Origin: Streptomyces changanensis | GTDB taxonomy: Bacteria > Actinomycetota > Actinomycetes > Streptomycetales > Streptomycetaceae | DNA: 64,000 nucleotides | Direction of reading: 5' to 3' | Assembly (NCBI RefSeq): GCF_024600715.1 | Contig: NZ_CP102332.1 | Span: forward strand, 4,588,001 to 4,652,000 | Shown: positions 24,726 through 34,984 of the stretch, one piece after another | How the letters are laid out: each line of letters opens with the position of its first letter | Position numbering within the stretch: position 1 is the stretch's first letter | Position numbers and translations under genes: made by a program | Notes under the pieces: model-generated | Told to the model about the DNA's origin: nothing | Seen by the model: the letters and a program-made list of their open reading frames with translations, nothing else | The model's database searches: none

Positions 24726-24797
24726 TGCCCCCGGCAGGATTCGAACCTGCGCACACGGCTCCGGAGGCCGTTGCTCTATCCCCTGAGCTACGGGGGC
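24726..24797 (-). tRNA. tRNA-Arg (anticodon CCG)
   Basis: Minus-strand cloverleaf: acceptor GCCCCCG pairs with CGGGGGC, D-arm GCTC/GAGC, anticodon stem ACGGC/GCCGT with loop CTCCGGA giving anticodon CCG, and T-arm loop GTTCGAATCC. The CCA end is not encoded. Its 3' end faces the accessory island, so it is the probable attachment site. Confidence 0.95.
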
Positions 24798-24943
24798 GTC
24801 CGCCGTGTTTCGCGGCGACGGGTAGAACCCTACCAGCTCCCGACGGGTGCCCGTGAACAGGTATTTCGGGGGGTCGGGCGGCGTGTGGTCGCCCGCAGGG
24901 GGCGGAAGTGGCGAAAACCCGGACGCGGGGGCCGGGCGGCACC

Positions 24944-24949
24944 TACTCT
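24944..24949 (+). promoter_or_regulatory. -10 box for a leaderless response-regulator transcript
   Basis: TACTCT ends 6 bases before the GTG at 24956, and no ribosome-binding site is present. The spacing suits a transcript beginning at or next to the start codon. Confidence 0.4.
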
Positions 24950-24955
24950 CGAGTT

Positions 24956-25378
24956 GTGTCAGGCGTGTCCGGTCGGGTGCTGGTTGTGGACGACAACCGG
25001 GTCATCCGGCAGCTGATCAGGGTCAACCTCGAGCTGGAGGGCTTCGAGGTGGTGACCGCGGCCGACGGTGCCGAGTGTCTGGAAGTCGTCCATCGCTTCC
25101 GGCCCGACGTGGTGACGCTCGACGTGGTCATGCCCCGCCTGGACGGGCTGCGGACGGCCGCCCTGTTGCGCGGGGACGCGCGGACGCGGCACGTGCCCCT
25201 CGCGATCATCAGCGCCTGCGACCAGGCCGAGATCGAGAGCGGCCTCGACGCGGGCGTCGACGCCTTCCTCGCCAAGCCCTTCGAGCCCGCCGATCTCGTA
25301 CGGCTGGTGCGGCGGTTGATGCCGCCCCCGATGGACGGTCACCACGGCGCCGGCCACGCGGGCAGTTCCTGCGGGTGA
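24956..25378 (+). CDS. Single-domain response regulator
   Basis: A 140-residue CheY-like receiver domain. The acidic pocket VLVVDDN, the phospho-acceptor Asp in TLDVVMPRLDG and the Lys in AKPFEP are present. There is no output domain, and no kinase gene adjoins it. Start placed at GTG (VSGVSGRVLVVDD) because a TAnnnT box lies 6 bases upstream; an ATG-type start at 24908 would add 16 unconserved residues. It is the first core gene after the tRNA. Confidence 0.88.
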   Translation: MSGVSGRVLVVDDNRVIRQLIRVNLELEGFEVVTAADGAECLEVVHRFRPDVVTLDVVMPRLDGLRTAALLRGDARTRHVPLAIISACDQAEIESGLDAGVDAFLAKPFEPADLVRLVRRLMPPPMDGHHGAGHAGSSCG

Positions 25379-25706
25379 TCATCCCGGGGGCGGGGGCCGG
25401 AGGCGGGGGTCGGTGCCGGGGCCGGGATGGCGTGGGGATCGGCTGAGGGGCGGTGCCTGGGGTGGGGAGCGGGCTCGGGGGAGGCGGCGCCGCGTTCGTG
25501 TTCGTCGGGGGTTCGCCTGCGCGTCGACCCGGTTTCATGTGCCGTGACCGTGGTGCGGTTCTTGATGTTCCAGAAAATGTTTTTGCTGGTCAGGGGCTTG
25601 TAGCGGGCGCTCGGGGGCGGGGTGTGGCCGGGATCGTGCGGTGTCCGGTGACCAGATCGCGAAACCGGTTCGCGTACCCACCCCCCTCCTCGCCTACGCT
25701 TGTCCC
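25379..25706. other. Intergenic region before nrtL
   Basis: No gene seen in 328 bases. It holds G-rich simple sequence (25379-25500), an A+T-richer patch around 25558-25590 with a run of five T, and a TAnnnT box directly before the nrtL start. Confidence 0.5.
25695..25700 (+). promoter_or_regulatory. -10 box for a leaderless nrtL transcript
   Basis: TACGCT followed by six bases and then the GTG start of nrtL, with no Shine-Dalgarno sequence. Same layout as for the preceding response regulator. Confidence 0.4.
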
Positions 25707-27044
25707 GTGACCCCCGCGGACCTCTCCCTCACCGTGCTGCGCGCCGTGCGTCGCGCGGTCGGTGACGGCGCGCTGCGCGTGGCAGACGTCCCCGCGCGGG
25801 TCGTCGTCGAGCGGCCCCGGCCCGGGGGGCGCGGGGACTGGGCGACGAACGCCGCCCTCCAGCTCGCCGGCCCCGCCGCGCTACCGCCCCGGCAGGTCGC
25901 CGAGGTCCTGCGCGAGCGGCTCCTCGACGCGCCGGGCATCGCGGCCGTCGACATCACGGGCCCCGGGTTCCTCAACCTCACGCTGCGGGCCGGCGCCCGC
26001 GCCGACGCCGATCGGCTGCTGGTACGCCGCGTCCTCGACGAGGGCCCGCGGTACGGGTACGGGGACGCCCTTGCCGGGCTTCCCCCGGAGGACGTCGCCT
26101 TCCGGCCCGCCGGCGACGGTACCGACCGGGACGCCGTCGCCCCCAGGGGTGTCGACCGGGATGCCCCCGCCCTCACTGGTGCCGACGAGGAGGCCCCCGC
26201 CCCCACCAGTACCGACGAGGAGGCCCCCGCCCCCACCCGCCTGGCCGCGGACGGCCCCGTCTCCGCCCACCTCGCCTCGGACTCCCCCGCCCCCACCCGC
26301 CTCGTCCCGGACGGCCCCGTCTCCGACCGCCCCGCCCCCGACGCCCCCGACGCCGCCGCCGGCAAGGCGACCGCCCACGCCGCCGTCGCCCGCGACCGTG
26401 CCGCCGCTCCCGCCACCGCCCGCGTCGCCGTCCTCACCGAGGCCGTCGTCGCCCTGCTCCGCTCGCAGGGCGCCCCCGCCCGCGTCACCCCCGGCGGCCG
26501 GCGGCTGCACGCCGTGCCCGCCCATTACGACGTCGACGCCGTCCTCGGCCCCGACGCCCGCCGCTGGGCCCTGCTGCGGCCCGCCGCTCACGACCGGGTC
26601 CTCGACCCCGGGCCGCTGCTGCGCCAGGTCGAGGCGCCCGGCGCGCTCTTCACCGTCCAGTACGCGCACGCCCGCGCCCGCGCGCTCGTGCGCAACGCCG
26701 CCGACCTCGGCTTCGGCGGGAGGACCGACGGAGAGACGGACGGAGCGGAGGGGGAGGTCGGCCCAGGTGACGACACCCCCGCCGCCGCCCCCCTCCTCGC
26801 CGCGCTCGCCGATCACCCCGCCGTGCTCCTCGCCGCCGCCCGGCAGCACGCGCCGGACCGGCTCGCCCGGCATCTGGAGGCCATCGCCGACGCGCTCCTG
26901 GGGTTCCAGCACACGGTGCTGCCCCGCGGGGACGAGAAACCCTCGGCCGCCCACCGCTCCCGGCTCGCCCTCGCCGAGGCCGCCGGCGCGGTGCTCGCAG
27001 GCGGCCTGTCCCTGCTCGGCATCAGCGCCCCTGAACATCTGTGA
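25707..27044 (+). CDS. nrtL: ArgS-related, non-catalytic anticodon-binding protein NrtL
   Basis: A 445-residue protein carrying only the two ends of arginyl-tRNA synthetase. Residues 1-115 match the ArgS additional N-terminal domain ([36 protein letters not shown]). Residues 250-445 are a DALR-type helical anticodon-binding domain ([40 protein letters not shown]). The HIGH and KMSKS catalytic core is absent. Between them is a low-complexity Pro/Ala/Thr linker. The gene starts a run ending 17 bases before lysA and lies just beyond a tRNA-Arg gene. Role unknown; binding of tRNA without aminoacylation is inferred. Confidence 0.85.
   Translation: MTPADLSLTVLRAVRRAVGDGALRVADVPARVVVERPRPGGRGDWATNAALQLAGPAALPPRQVAEVLRERLLDAPGIAAVDITGPGFLNLTLRAGARADADRLLVRRVLDEGPRYGYGDALAGLPPEDVAFRPAGDGTDRDAVAPRGVDRDAPALTGADEEAPAPTSTDEEAPAPTRLAADGPVSAHLASDSPAPTRLVPDGPVSDRPAPDAPDAAAGKATAHAAVARDRAAAPATARVAVLTEAVVALLRSQGAPARVTPGGRRLHAVPAHYDVDAVLGPDARRWALLRPAAHDRVLDPGPLLRQVEAPGALFTVQYAHARARALVRNAADLGFGGRTDGETDGAEGEVGPGDDTPAAAPLLAALADHPAVLLAAARQHAPDRLARHLEAIADALLGFQHTVLPRGDEKPSAAHRSRLALAEAAGAVLAGGLSLLGISAPEHL
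26101..26345 (+). repeat. Low-complexity in-frame repeats in nrtL
   Basis: Repeated units coding for DEEAPAPT and for [13 protein letters not shown] peptides replace what in other family members would be a short linker. The repeats keep the frame and add roughly 80 residues of disordered sequence. Confidence 0.7.
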
Positions 27045-27060
27045 GAGCTGTGAGAGTGAC

Positions 27061-28452
27061 ATGAGCCGTTCCGCGCACCCCGCCGGGCCCCGCCACGCCG
27101 ACGTCCTGCCCGAAGGGCACTACACCGCGCCCCCCGCGGACCTGAACCACCTCGACGCCAAGGTGTGGTCGCGTACCGTGCGGCGCGGCGACGACGGCGT
27201 CGTCACCGTGGGCGGGCTGCGGGTCACCGACCTGGCCGAGGAGTTCGGCACCCCCGCCTACGTCCTCGACGAGGCCGACTTCCGGGCGCGCTGCCGCGCC
27301 TGGTCGGACGCCTTCGGCGCGGACGCCGACGTGTTCTACGCCGGCAAGGCGTTCCTCTCCCGGGCCGTCGTGCGGTGGCTGACCGAGGAGGGGCTGAATC
27401 TCGACGTCTGCTCCGGCGGCGAGCTGGCCACGGCGCTCTCCGCCGGCATGCCCGCCGAGCGCATCGCCTTCCACGGCAACAACAAGACCCCCGGCGAGAT
27501 CCGGCGGGCCGTCGAGGCGGGCGTCGGGCGGATCGTCCTCGACTCCTTCCAGGAGATCGCCCGCGTCGCGCACGTGGCCCGGTCCCTCGGCCGGCGCCAG
27601 CGCGTGCAGATCCGGGTGACCGTGGGCGTCGAGGCCCACACGCACGAGTTCATCGCCACCGCCCACGAGGACCAGAAGTTCGGCATCGCGCTCGCCGGCG
27701 GGCAGGCCGCGGAGGCCGTGCGCCGCGTCCTGGGACTCGACTCGCTCGAACTGGTCGGCATCCACTCGCACATCGGATCCCAGATCTTCGACATGGCCGG
27801 GTTCGAGGTCGCCGCGCGGCGCGTCGTGTCGCTGCTCGCCGCGGTGCGCGACGAGCACGGCGTCGAGCTGCCGGAGATCGACCTCGGCGGCGGCCTCGGC
27901 ATCGCGTACACCCCCGACGACGACCCGCGCGAACCGCACGAGATCGCCAAGGCGCTCGGGGAGATCGTCACCCGCGAGTGCGAGGCCGCCGGGCTGGCGA
28001 CACCGCGCATCTCCGTCGAGCCGGGGCGCGCCATCGTCGGCCCCACCGCGTTCACGCTGTACGAGGTCGGCACGGTCAAGGCGCTGGAGGGGCTGCGCAC
28101 GTACGTCTCCGTCGACGGCGGCATGTCCGACAACATCAGGACCGCCCTGTACGACGCCGAGTACAGCGTCTCGCTCGTCTCCCGCGCCTCCGACGCCGCG
28201 CCGGTGCTCTGCCGGGTCGTCGGCAAGCACTGTGAGAGTGGCGACATCGTCGTGAAGGACGCCTTCCTCCCGGCCGACCTCGCGCCCGGGGACCTCATCG
28301 CCGTACCGGCCACCGGCGCGTACTGCCGCTCCATGGCCAGCAACTACAACCACGCTCTGCGCCCGCCCGTCGTCGCCGTCTCCGACGGTGCCGCGCGGGT
28401 GGTCGTCCGGCGCGAGACGGAGGAAGATCTCCTGCGTCTCGATGTCGGTTGA
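27061..28452 (+). CDS. lysA: Diaminopimelate decarboxylase
   Basis: A 463-residue PLP enzyme of fold type III that makes L-lysine from meso-diaminopimelate. The PLP lysine is in [10 protein letters not shown]; the HIGSQ motif ([12 protein letters not shown]), the glycine loop [12 protein letters not shown] and the substrate motif EPGRAIVGP are in the expected order, with GKHCESGD near the C-terminus supplying the dimer-interface Cys. It follows nrtL by 16 bases and precedes hom, so lysine and threonine branches of aspartate metabolism are side by side. Confidence 0.97.
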   Translation: MSRSAHPAGPRHADVLPEGHYTAPPADLNHLDAKVWSRTVRRGDDGVVTVGGLRVTDLAEEFGTPAYVLDEADFRARCRAWSDAFGADADVFYAGKAFLSRAVVRWLTEEGLNLDVCSGGELATALSAGMPAERIAFHGNNKTPGEIRRAVEAGVGRIVLDSFQEIARVAHVARSLGRRQRVQIRVTVGVEAHTHEFIATAHEDQKFGIALAGGQAAEAVRRVLGLDSLELVGIHSHIGSQIFDMAGFEVAARRVVSLLAAVRDEHGVELPEIDLGGGLGIAYTPDDDPREPHEIAKALGEIVTRECEAAGLATPRISVEPGRAIVGPTAFTLYEVGTVKALEGLRTYVSVDGGMSDNIRTALYDAEYSVSLVSRASDAAPVLCRVVGKHCESGDIVVKDAFLPADLAPGDLIAVPATGAYCRSMASNYNHALRPPVVAVSDGAARVVVRRETEEDLLRLDVG

Positions 28453-28472
28453 TGAAATAGATGTCTCAGGAT

Positions 28473-28502
28473 CCGGACGGGTGGGGAGAAACTCCCGTCC
28501 GG
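28473..28502 (+). terminator. Hairpin between lysA and hom
   Basis: Perfect 9-bp stem CCGGACGGG/CCCGTCCGG with a 12-nt loop. It could terminate lysA or act in the hom leader; no T-run follows. Confidence 0.5.
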
Positions 28503-28556
28503 TGAGTGAGACTGGAACACCGTAGAAATACGTAGAAGGACAGGAAACGAGGTCGG

Positions 28557-29858
28557 ATGATGCGTACGCGTCCGCTGAAGGTGGCGCTGCTGGGCTGTGG
28601 AGTGGTCGGCTCAGAGGTGGCGCGCATCATGACGACGCACGCCGACGACCTCGCCGCGCGCATCGGCGCGCCGGTCGAGCTCGCCGGCGTGGCCGTCCGC
28701 CGGCCGTCCAAGGTCCGCGAGGGCATCGACCCCGAGCTGATCACCACCGACGCGACGGCCCTGGTGAAACGGGGCGACATCGACGTCGTCGTCGAGGTCA
28801 TCGGCGGGGTCGAGCCGGCCCGCACGCTCATCACCACCGCCTTCGAGCACGGGGCCTCCGTCGTCTCGGCGAACAAGGCGCTCCTCGCCCAGGACGGCGC
28901 CGCGCTGCACGCCGTCGCCGAGGAGCACGGCCGTGACCTCTACTACGAGGCCGCCGTCGCCGGTGCCATCCCGCTGATCCGCCCGCTGCGCGAGTCCCTC
29001 GCCGGCGACAAGGTCAACCGCGTCCTCGGCATCGTCAACGGCACCACGAACTTCATCCTCGACAAGATGGGCAGCTCCGGGGCCGGCTACTCCGAGGCGC
29101 TCGACGAGGCCACCGCCCTCGGGTACGCCGAGGCCGACCCGACCGCCGACGTCGAGGGCTTCGACGCCGCCGCCAAGGCCGCGATCCTCGCCGGCATCGC
29201 CTTCCACACCCGGGTGCGCCTCGACGACGTGTACCGCGAGGGGATGACCGAGGTCACCGCCGCGGACTTCGCGTCCGCGAAACGCATGGGGTGCACCATC
29301 AAGCTCCTCGCCATCTGCGAGCGCGCCGCCGACGGCGGGTCCGTCACCGCGCGCGTCCACCCGGCGATGATCCCCCTAAGCCACCCGCTCGCCTCCGTCC
29401 GCGGCGCGTACAACGCCGTGTTCGTCGAGTCCGAGGCGGCCGGGCAGCTCATGTTCTACGGTCCGGGCGCCGGCGGTTCGCCGACCGCGTCCGCCGTGCT
29501 CGGCGACCTCGTCGCCGTCTGCCGCAACCGCCTCAACGACGCGACGGGCCCCGGCGACTCCGCTTACACGCAACTGCCCGTGAGTTCCATGGGCGAGGTC
29601 GTGACGCGGTACCACATCAGCCTCGACGTGGCCGACAAGCCGGGTGTCCTCGCCCAGGTCGCGACGGTCTTCGCCGAGCACGGCGTATCCATCGACACGG
29701 TGCGCCAGCAAGGTCGACCAGACACGGACGGCGAGGCGTCCCTCGTCGTCGTCACCCACCGCGCGCCCGACGCCGCCCTCAACGGGACCGTCGAGGCGCT
29801 GCGCAAGCTCGACACCGTGCGCGGTGTCGCCAGCATCATGCGGGTTGAAGGGGAGTAG
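28557..29858 (+). CDS. hom: Homoserine dehydrogenase
   Basis: A 433-residue NAD(P)-dependent enzyme reducing aspartate semialdehyde to homoserine. The Rossmann motif is [14 protein letters not shown] at residues 8-21, followed by the homoserine dehydrogenase signature around [22 protein letters not shown] and the catalytic Lys region [14 protein letters not shown]-terminal ACT domain ([24 protein letters not shown], about residues 352-430) indicates feedback control by threonine. Two adjacent ATG codons (28557 and 28560) are possible starts. thrC follows after 5 bases, with its ribosome-binding site inside the end of hom. Confidence 0.97.
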   Translation: MMRTRPLKVALLGCGVVGSEVARIMTTHADDLAARIGAPVELAGVAVRRPSKVREGIDPELITTDATALVKRGDIDVVVEVIGGVEPARTLITTAFEHGASVVSANKALLAQDGAALHAVAEEHGRDLYYEAAVAGAIPLIRPLRESLAGDKVNRVLGIVNGTTNFILDKMGSSGAGYSEALDEATALGYAEADPTADVEGFDAAAKAAILAGIAFHTRVRLDDVYREGMTEVTAADFASAKRMGCTIKLLAICERAADGGSVTARVHPAMIPLSHPLASVRGAYNAVFVESEAAGQLMFYGPGAGGSPTASAVLGDLVAVCRNRLNDATGPGDSAYTQLPVSSMGEVVTRYHISLDVADKPGVLAQVATVFAEHGVSIDTVRQQGRPDTDGEASLVVVTHRAPDAALNGTVEALRKLDTVRGVASIMRVEGE

Positions 29859-29863
29859 GACCC

Positions 29864-30934
29864 ATGACCACCAAGGGCACCCACCAGTGGCGCGGCATCA
29901 TCGAGGAGTACCGGGACCGCCTCCCGGTCACGGACACGACGCCCGTCGTCTCTCTCCGTGAGGGTGGCACGCCGCTCGTCCCGGCCCAGGTCCTCTCCGA
30001 GCGCACGGGCTGCGAGGTGCACCTGAAGGTCGAGGGGGCGAACCCCACCGGCTCCTTCAAGGACCGCGGCATGACCATGGCGATCACCCGCGCCAAGGAG
30101 GAGGGCGCCAAGGCGGTCATCTGCGCCTCCACCGGCAACACCTCCGCCTCCGCCGCCGCCTACGCGGTGCGCGCCGGCATGGTGTGCGCGGTCCTCGTCC
30201 CGCAGGGCAAGATCGCCCTCGGCAAGATGGGCCAGGCCCTCGTCCACGGCGCGCGGATCCTCCAGGTCGAGGGCAACTTCGACGACTGCCTGACGCTGGC
30301 CCGCGGCCTCTCCGACAACTACCCGGTCGCGCTCGTCAACTCGGTCAACCCCGTGCGGATCGAGGGTCAGAAGACCGCCGCGTTCGAGATCGTGGACATG
30401 CTCGGCGAAGCACCCGACATCCACGTCCTGCCCGTCGGCAACGCCGGCAACATCACCGCGTACTGGAAGGGGTACACCGAGTACGCCCGGGACGGCGTGG
30501 CCGGGCGCACCCCCCGGATGTGGGGCTTCCAGGCGTCCGGCTCCGCCCCGCTGGTGCGCGGGGAGGTCGTCAAGGACCCGTCGACCATCGCCACCGCGAT
30601 CCGCATCGGCAACCCGGCCTCCTGGGACTTCGCGCTCGCCGCGCGCGACGAGTCGGGCGGCTTCATCGACGAGGTGACGGACCGTGAGATCCTGCGCGCC
30701 TACCGGCTGTTGGCCGCACAGGAGGGCGTCTTCGTCGAGCCGGCGTCCGCCGCGTCCGTGGCCGGCCTGCTGAAGGCCGCCGAGCAGGGCAAGGTCGACC
30801 CGGGCCAGACCATCGTCTGCACCGTCACCGGCAACGGCCTCAAGGACCCGGACTGGGCGGTCGCCGGCGCGCCGCAGCCCGTCACGGTCCCGGTCGACGC
30901 CGCCGCGGCGGCCGAGCGCCTCGGCCTGGCCTGA
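29864..30934 (+). CDS. thrC: Threonine synthase
   Basis: A 356-residue PLP enzyme converting O-phosphohomoserine to threonine. The PLP-binding Lys lies in [10 protein letters not shown], followed by the substrate loop [15 protein letters not shown] and the glycine-rich phosphate loop [13 protein letters not shown]. Length and motifs fit the short bacterial class. It is cotranscribed with hom and followed by a hairpin terminator, so thrB is probably a separate unit. Confidence 0.97.
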   Translation: MTTKGTHQWRGIIEEYRDRLPVTDTTPVVSLREGGTPLVPAQVLSERTGCEVHLKVEGANPTGSFKDRGMTMAITRAKEEGAKAVICASTGNTSASAAAYAVRAGMVCAVLVPQGKIALGKMGQALVHGARILQVEGNFDDCLTLARGLSDNYPVALVNSVNPVRIEGQKTAAFEIVDMLGEAPDIHVLPVGNAGNITAYWKGYTEYARDGVAGRTPRMWGFQASGSAPLVRGEVVKDPSTIATAIRIGNPASWDFALAARDESGGFIDEVTDREILRAYRLLAAQEGVFVEPASAASVAGLLKAAEQGKVDPGQTIVCTVTGNGLKDPDWAVAGAPQPVTVPVDAAAAAERLGLA

Positions 30935-31288
30935 CCCCCCGTCCCGCGGGCCCCGGCACCCGGGGTCCGCGGGCCGGTACGGCCGTCGCCGCCGCATCGC
31001 CGTACCACCGCGCAGCGCCGTACCGCCGCCGTACCGCCGCTCCGGCGGGGCACGCCGGTCGGCGCGACACGCACCGTGCGCCTCCCGTGCGCCCTATGTC
31101 GCCGCAGAACCTTCCTTCGATAGGCTGTACCGAACCCACCCCGCCGTATCGCCGCGGGTGACGACGTCGTCGGGGATTGCCGAACGGCCCTCAGGTGCGC
31201 GTACGTCTGACGGAAGACCCCGATCCCCAGCCCGTCCCATCCCCGCAGGTCACCCCCGCAGGTCCAGAGCAAGGAGAGTCAACGAGCG
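30935..31288. other. Intergenic region thrC-thrB
   Basis: No gene seen in 354 bases. A terminator-like hairpin occupies 30943-30973. After it come short repeats of GCCGTACCGCC type (about 30975-31045) and then an A+T-richer stretch (31090-31130) that probably contains the thrB promoter; a GGAGAG ribosome-binding site precedes thrB. Confidence 0.55.
30943..30973 (+). terminator. Terminator after thrC
   Basis: 14-bp stem CCCGCGGGCCCCGG against CCGGGGTCCGCGGG (one G-T pair) with a 3-nt loop, starting 9 bases past the thrC stop. Confidence 0.7.
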
Positions 31289-32206
31289 ATGGCCGGTCCC
31301 GCGTTCCGCGCCGCCGCCGTACGGGTGCGCGTCCCCGCCACCAGCGCCAACCTCGGCCCGGGCTTCGACGCCTTCGGCCTCGCGCTGGGGCTCTACGACG
31401 ACGTCGTCGTCCGGGTCGCCGACTCCGGGCTGCACGTCGACATCGCCGGTGAGGGCGCCGACACCCTCCCGCGCGACGAGAGCCACCTCCTCGTCCGCTC
31501 CCTGCGCACCGCCTTCGACCTGCTCGGCGGCCAGCCCCGCGGCCTGGAGGTCGTCTGCGCCAACCGCATCCCGCACGGGCGCGGCCTCGGCTCCTCGTCG
31601 GCCGCCATCTGCGCGGGCATCGTCGCCGCCCGCGCCGTGACCATAGGCGGTGACAGCCGGCTCGACGACGCCGCGCTGCTGGAGCTCGCCACCGAGATCG
31701 AGGGCCACCCCGACAACGTCGCCGCCTGCCTGCTGGGCGGCTTCACCCTGGCCTGGACCGAGGCCGGGGCCGCCCGCGCCGTCCGCATGGACCCCGCGCA
31801 CGGCGTCGTCCCGGTGGTGTTCGTGCCCGCGAACCCCGTCCTCACCGAGACCGCCCGCGGACTGCTGCCCCGTACCGTCCCCCACGTGGACGCCGCCGCC
31901 AACGCCGGCCGTGCCGCACTGCTCGTCGAGGCCCTCACGCGCCGCCCCGAGCTGCTGCTCGCCGCCACCGAGGACCGGCTGCACCAGGAGTACCGCGCTC
32001 CGGCCATGCCGGAGAGCATCGCACTTGTGAACCGGCTGCGGGCGGACGGCATCCCCGCGGTCATCTCCGGCGCGGGCCCGACGGTCCTCGCGCTGGCCGA
32101 GGACGGCGCGGCGGACAAGGTCGCGCTGCTGGCGGGCGAGGGCTGGGCGGCCAACCGGCTCGCCCTCGACGCCGCCGGTGCGAGCGTGCTGCCGCTCGCA
32201 CCGTAG
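31289..32206 (+). CDS. thrB: Homoserine kinase
   Basis: A 305-residue GHMP-family kinase that phosphorylates homoserine. The N-terminal VPATSANLGPGFDAFG motif and the ATP loop IPHGRGLGSSSAAI are typical of ThrB, as is EGHPDNVA. The C-terminal VISGAGPTVLAL is the third GHMP motif. With hom and thrC this completes threonine synthesis from aspartate semialdehyde. Confidence 0.97.
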   Translation: MAGPAFRAAAVRVRVPATSANLGPGFDAFGLALGLYDDVVVRVADSGLHVDIAGEGADTLPRDESHLLVRSLRTAFDLLGGQPRGLEVVCANRIPHGRGLGSSSAAICAGIVAARAVTIGGDSRLDDAALLELATEIEGHPDNVAACLLGGFTLAWTEAGAARAVRMDPAHGVVPVVFVPANPVLTETARGLLPRTVPHVDAAANAGRAALLVEALTRRPELLLAATEDRLHQEYRAPAMPESIALVNRLRADGIPAVISGAGPTVLALAEDGAADKVALLAGEGWAANRLALDAAGASVLPLAP

Positions 32207-32630
32207 GAAGGCGAGGCGCGACCCGTCGCGGCGGGGAACGCCGTACACACGGATTGCCGGTGTGGGAGAGGGGGAATGTTTGTTGGAGCCGGTAGTGTTA
32301 ACCTCAAGTCTGCACCCGACGTCTTTGTGGCGCGGTGCTGCGTGTCCCCTTCAGGGACCACCATTCTTCCGGGAGCCTCCCCAACTGCCTGAGCAGCCTG
32401 CCTGAGCAGTTTCGAGCACGCTCCGGAACCGGTACGCGTCATCCCTCGCTCATCCCAGGAGAGGGCCGAGCAGGGGGTCTCGGGCCGGACCCACGCACGT
32501 GTATTTCTTCTGCCGCCGTATCCCGGCGGAACCACCGCCCCGGCACGGCCCCCACATGAGGGCCGAGGCCGGACAGCACAACCGGTCGCCGAGCCAGAAG
32601 GCCGACGTCCGCTCCAGGGAAGGACCCTTC
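32207..32630. other. Long leader region upstream of rho
   Basis: 424 bases without a convincing gene. A GGGAAT-N19-GTT element is at 32272-32299. Downstream is a leader of about 330 bases to the rho GTG, with an in-frame ATG at 32499-type positions but no ribosome-binding site. A long leader fits autoregulation known for rho in other bacteria; no attenuator structure was identified with certainty. Confidence 0.5.
32272..32299 (+). promoter_or_regulatory. Possible sigma-R-like promoter of rho
   Basis: GGGAAT, 19 bases, GTT. The sigma-R consensus is GGGAAT-N18/19-GTT. A TAGTGT box overlapping the right half could also be a housekeeping -10. Confidence 0.35.
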
Positions 32631-34739
32631 GTGAGCGACACCACCGATCTGATGGGCGTGACTGCCGACAAGACTGTCGACGCCGCCGCGCCCGCCGCAG
32701 GTGCTGCCACTGGCACCACCTCACGGCGCCGCCGCTCCGGCACCGGCCTCGAGGGCATGGTCCTGGCCGAGCTGCAGCAGGTCGCGTCCGGCCTCGGCAT
32801 CAGGGGCACCGCGCGCATGCGCAAGAGCCAGCTGATCGAGGTCATCAAGGAAGCGCAGGGCGGGGGCGGCACGGCCGCGCCCAAGGGCGCCGAGTCCGGC
32901 ACCGCCGAGACCAAGCCGAAGCGCCGCGCCACCTCCCGCACCCGTACGGGTGAGGAGGGCGCCGGCAAGGCCGTCGACAAGGCCGAGGCCGCGGGGAGCG
33001 CCGCGCAGGCCACCGACGGCGCCGCCAAGGCGGCGAAGGTCGACAAGGCCGAGAAGGCCGTCGCCCAGCAGCAGATCGAGATCCCCGGCCAGCCGTCGCC
33101 CAAGCACGCGGGCGCGGCGGAGCAGGGCCAGGCCGTCGACGAGGCCGCGGGCGACCGCCGCCGTCGCCGTGCGACCGCCCCCGCCGGCAGCCCCACCGCC
33201 GAGGCCGAGGCCCGCGGCGAAGCGCGTGGCGAGGTCCGGACGGACGTCCGCACCGAGGTCCGCCCCGAGGGCCAGGAGGCCCGTACGGCCGAGTCCGCCG
33301 CCGACACCGCCGAGGGCGGCCGCCGTGACCGGCGCGACCGCCGCGACCGTGACCGCGGCGAGCGCGGCGAGCGGGGCGACCGGCAGCGCGACCGCCGCGA
33401 CCGCGGCGGCAAGGGCGACGACCAGCAGGGCGGCGGCCAGCGCCAGCAGCGCCAGGGCGGCCAGCAGGGCCAGGCCGGCCCGCAGGACGACTTCGACGAC
33501 GAGGGCGGCCGCCGCGGCCGCCGGGGCCGGTACCGCGACCGCCGTGGCCGTCGCGGCCGCGAGGACTTCGCGACCGGCGAGCCGCAGGTCTCCGACGACG
33601 ACGTCCTGATCCCCGTCGCGGGCATCCTCGACATCCTCGACAACTACGCGTTCATCCGGACCTCCGGCTACCTGCCGGGTCCGAACGACGTGTACGTCTC
33701 CCTCGCCCAGGTCCGCAAGAACGGCCTGCGCAAGGGCGACCACGTCACGGGTGCCGTGCGCCAGCCGAAGGAGGGCGAGCGCCGCGAGAAGTTCAACGCG
33801 CTGGTCCGCCTCGACTCGGCCAACGGCATGGCCGCCGACTCCGGCCGCGGCCGTCCCGAGTTCAACAAGCTGACGCCGCTGTACCCGCAGGACCGCCTGC
33901 GCCTGGAGACCGACCCGGGCGTGCTGACCACGCGGATCATCGACCTCGTGTCGCCGATCGGCAAGGGCCAGCGCGGCCTGATCGTGGCCCCGCCGAAGAC
34001 CGGCAAGACCATGATCATGCAGGCGATCGCCAACGCGATCACCGTGAACAACCCCGAGTGCCACCTGATGGTCGTCCTGGTCGACGAGCGTCCGGAAGAG
34101 GTCACCGACATGCAGCGGTCGGTGAAGGGCGAGGTCATCTCCTCGACCTTCGACCGCCCCGCCGAGGACCACACCACCGTCGCGGAGCTCGCCATCGAGC
34201 GCGCCAAGCGCCTGGTGGAGCTGGGCCACGACGTGGTCGTCCTGCTCGACTCGATCACCCGCCTGGGCCGCGCGTACAACCTCGCGGCGCCGGCCTCCGG
34301 CCGCATCCTGTCCGGTGGTGTCGACTCGACCGCGCTCTACCCGCCGAAGCGCTTCTTCGGCGCGGCGCGCAACATCGAGGACGGCGGCTCGCTGACCATC
34401 CTGGCCACCGCGCTGGTCGACACCGGCTCGCGCATGGACGAGGTGATCTTCGAGGAGTTCAAGGGCACCGGCAACATGGAGCTCAAGCTCGACCGGAAGC
34501 TCGCCGACAAGCGCATCTTCCCGGCCGTCGACGTCGACGCGTCCGGTACGCGCAAGGAGGAGATCCTGCTCGGCAGCGAGGAGCTCGCCATCGTCTGGAA
34601 GCTGCGCCGGGTGCTGCACGCGCTCGACCAGCAGCAGGCGATCGAGCTGCTGCTGGACAAGATGAAGCAGACGAAGTCGAACGCCGAGTTCCTGCTGCAG
34701 ATCCAGAAGACGACGCCGTCGTCGGGCAACAACGACTGA
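32631..34739 (+). CDS. rho: Transcription termination factor Rho
   Basis: A 702-residue hexameric RNA helicase. Rho N-terminal helical domain: [31 protein letters not shown] (about residues 37-75). Then an actinobacterial insertion of some 230 residues that becomes extremely Arg/Asp/Gly-rich ([16 protein letters not shown]) at about 225-310. The cold-shock RNA-binding domain starts at [19 protein letters not shown]. Walker A APPKTGKT is near residue 455, Walker [17 protein letters not shown] near 540, and the Q/R loops follow. GTG 32631 is chosen because AGGGAAGGA precedes it and the protein then begins MSDTTDL as in relatives. Confidence 0.96.
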   Translation: MSDTTDLMGVTADKTVDAAAPAAGAATGTTSRRRRSGTGLEGMVLAELQQVASGLGIRGTARMRKSQLIEVIKEAQGGGGTAAPKGAESGTAETKPKRRATSRTRTGEEGAGKAVDKAEAAGSAAQATDGAAKAAKVDKAEKAVAQQQIEIPGQPSPKHAGAAEQGQAVDEAAGDRRRRRATAPAGSPTAEAEARGEARGEVRTDVRTEVRPEGQEARTAESAADTAEGGRRDRRDRRDRDRGERGERGDRQRDRRDRGGKGDDQQGGGQRQQRQGGQQGQAGPQDDFDDEGGRRGRRGRYRDRRGRRGREDFATGEPQVSDDDVLIPVAGILDILDNYAFIRTSGYLPGPNDVYVSLAQVRKNGLRKGDHVTGAVRQPKEGERREKFNALVRLDSANGMAADSGRGRPEFNKLTPLYPQDRLRLETDPGVLTTRIIDLVSPIGKGQRGLIVAPPKTGKTMIMQAIANAITVNNPECHLMVVLVDERPEEVTDMQRSVKGEVISSTFDRPAEDHTTVAELAIERAKRLVELGHDVVVLLDSITRLGRAYNLAAPASGRILSGGVDSTALYPPKRFFGAARNIEDGGSLTILATALVDTGSRMDEVIFEEFKGTGNMELKLDRKLADKRIFPAVDVDASGTRKEEILLGSEELAIVWKLRRVLHALDQQQAIELLLDKMKQTKSNAEFLLQIQKTTPSSGNND

Positions 34740-34760
34740 CGCCGGCACCGCCCGGATCCC

Positions 34761-34804
34761 CGCAACCGCCCTCCGGTCACCTCGGTGACCGGAGGGCGGT
34801 TGCG
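34761..34804 (+). terminator. Terminator after rho
   Basis: Perfect 21-bp inverted repeat with a 2-nt loop centred at 34782, 21 bases beyond the rho stop codon. One of the strongest hairpins in the window. Confidence 0.85.
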
Positions 34805-34984
34805 CGTTGTACGATCAGCGCGTCGTAGTGGGGGGGAACGTATTGGCGAATACGCCCACTGAGTAGGCGGAGCCTTGCCCTGAAGCGCCGGGCGGCTCCG
34901 CACCGTCGTGTGGCCGGCCGGTACCCACCGCCGACGCGTTTTCGGTGACTCGGCTCCTCCCTGCACACTCGAGAGGAGTTCTGA

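Noticed and set aside
25762..27060. Extension of lysA upstream through a Pro-rich open frame
   Set aside because: The upstream part is nrtL read in the wrong frame; lysA starts at ATG 27061 with the expected N-terminus.
32499..32630. Upstream start for rho adding 44 residues
   Set aside because: No ribosome-binding site before 32499, while GTG 32631 has AGGGAAGGA and gives the expected N-terminus.
34828..34859. Nested inverted repeat CGTATT-GGCG-AATACG upstream of the protease gene as an operator
   Set aside because: The short arms are no more than expected occasionally by chance and no regulator is evident; not listed as a feature.
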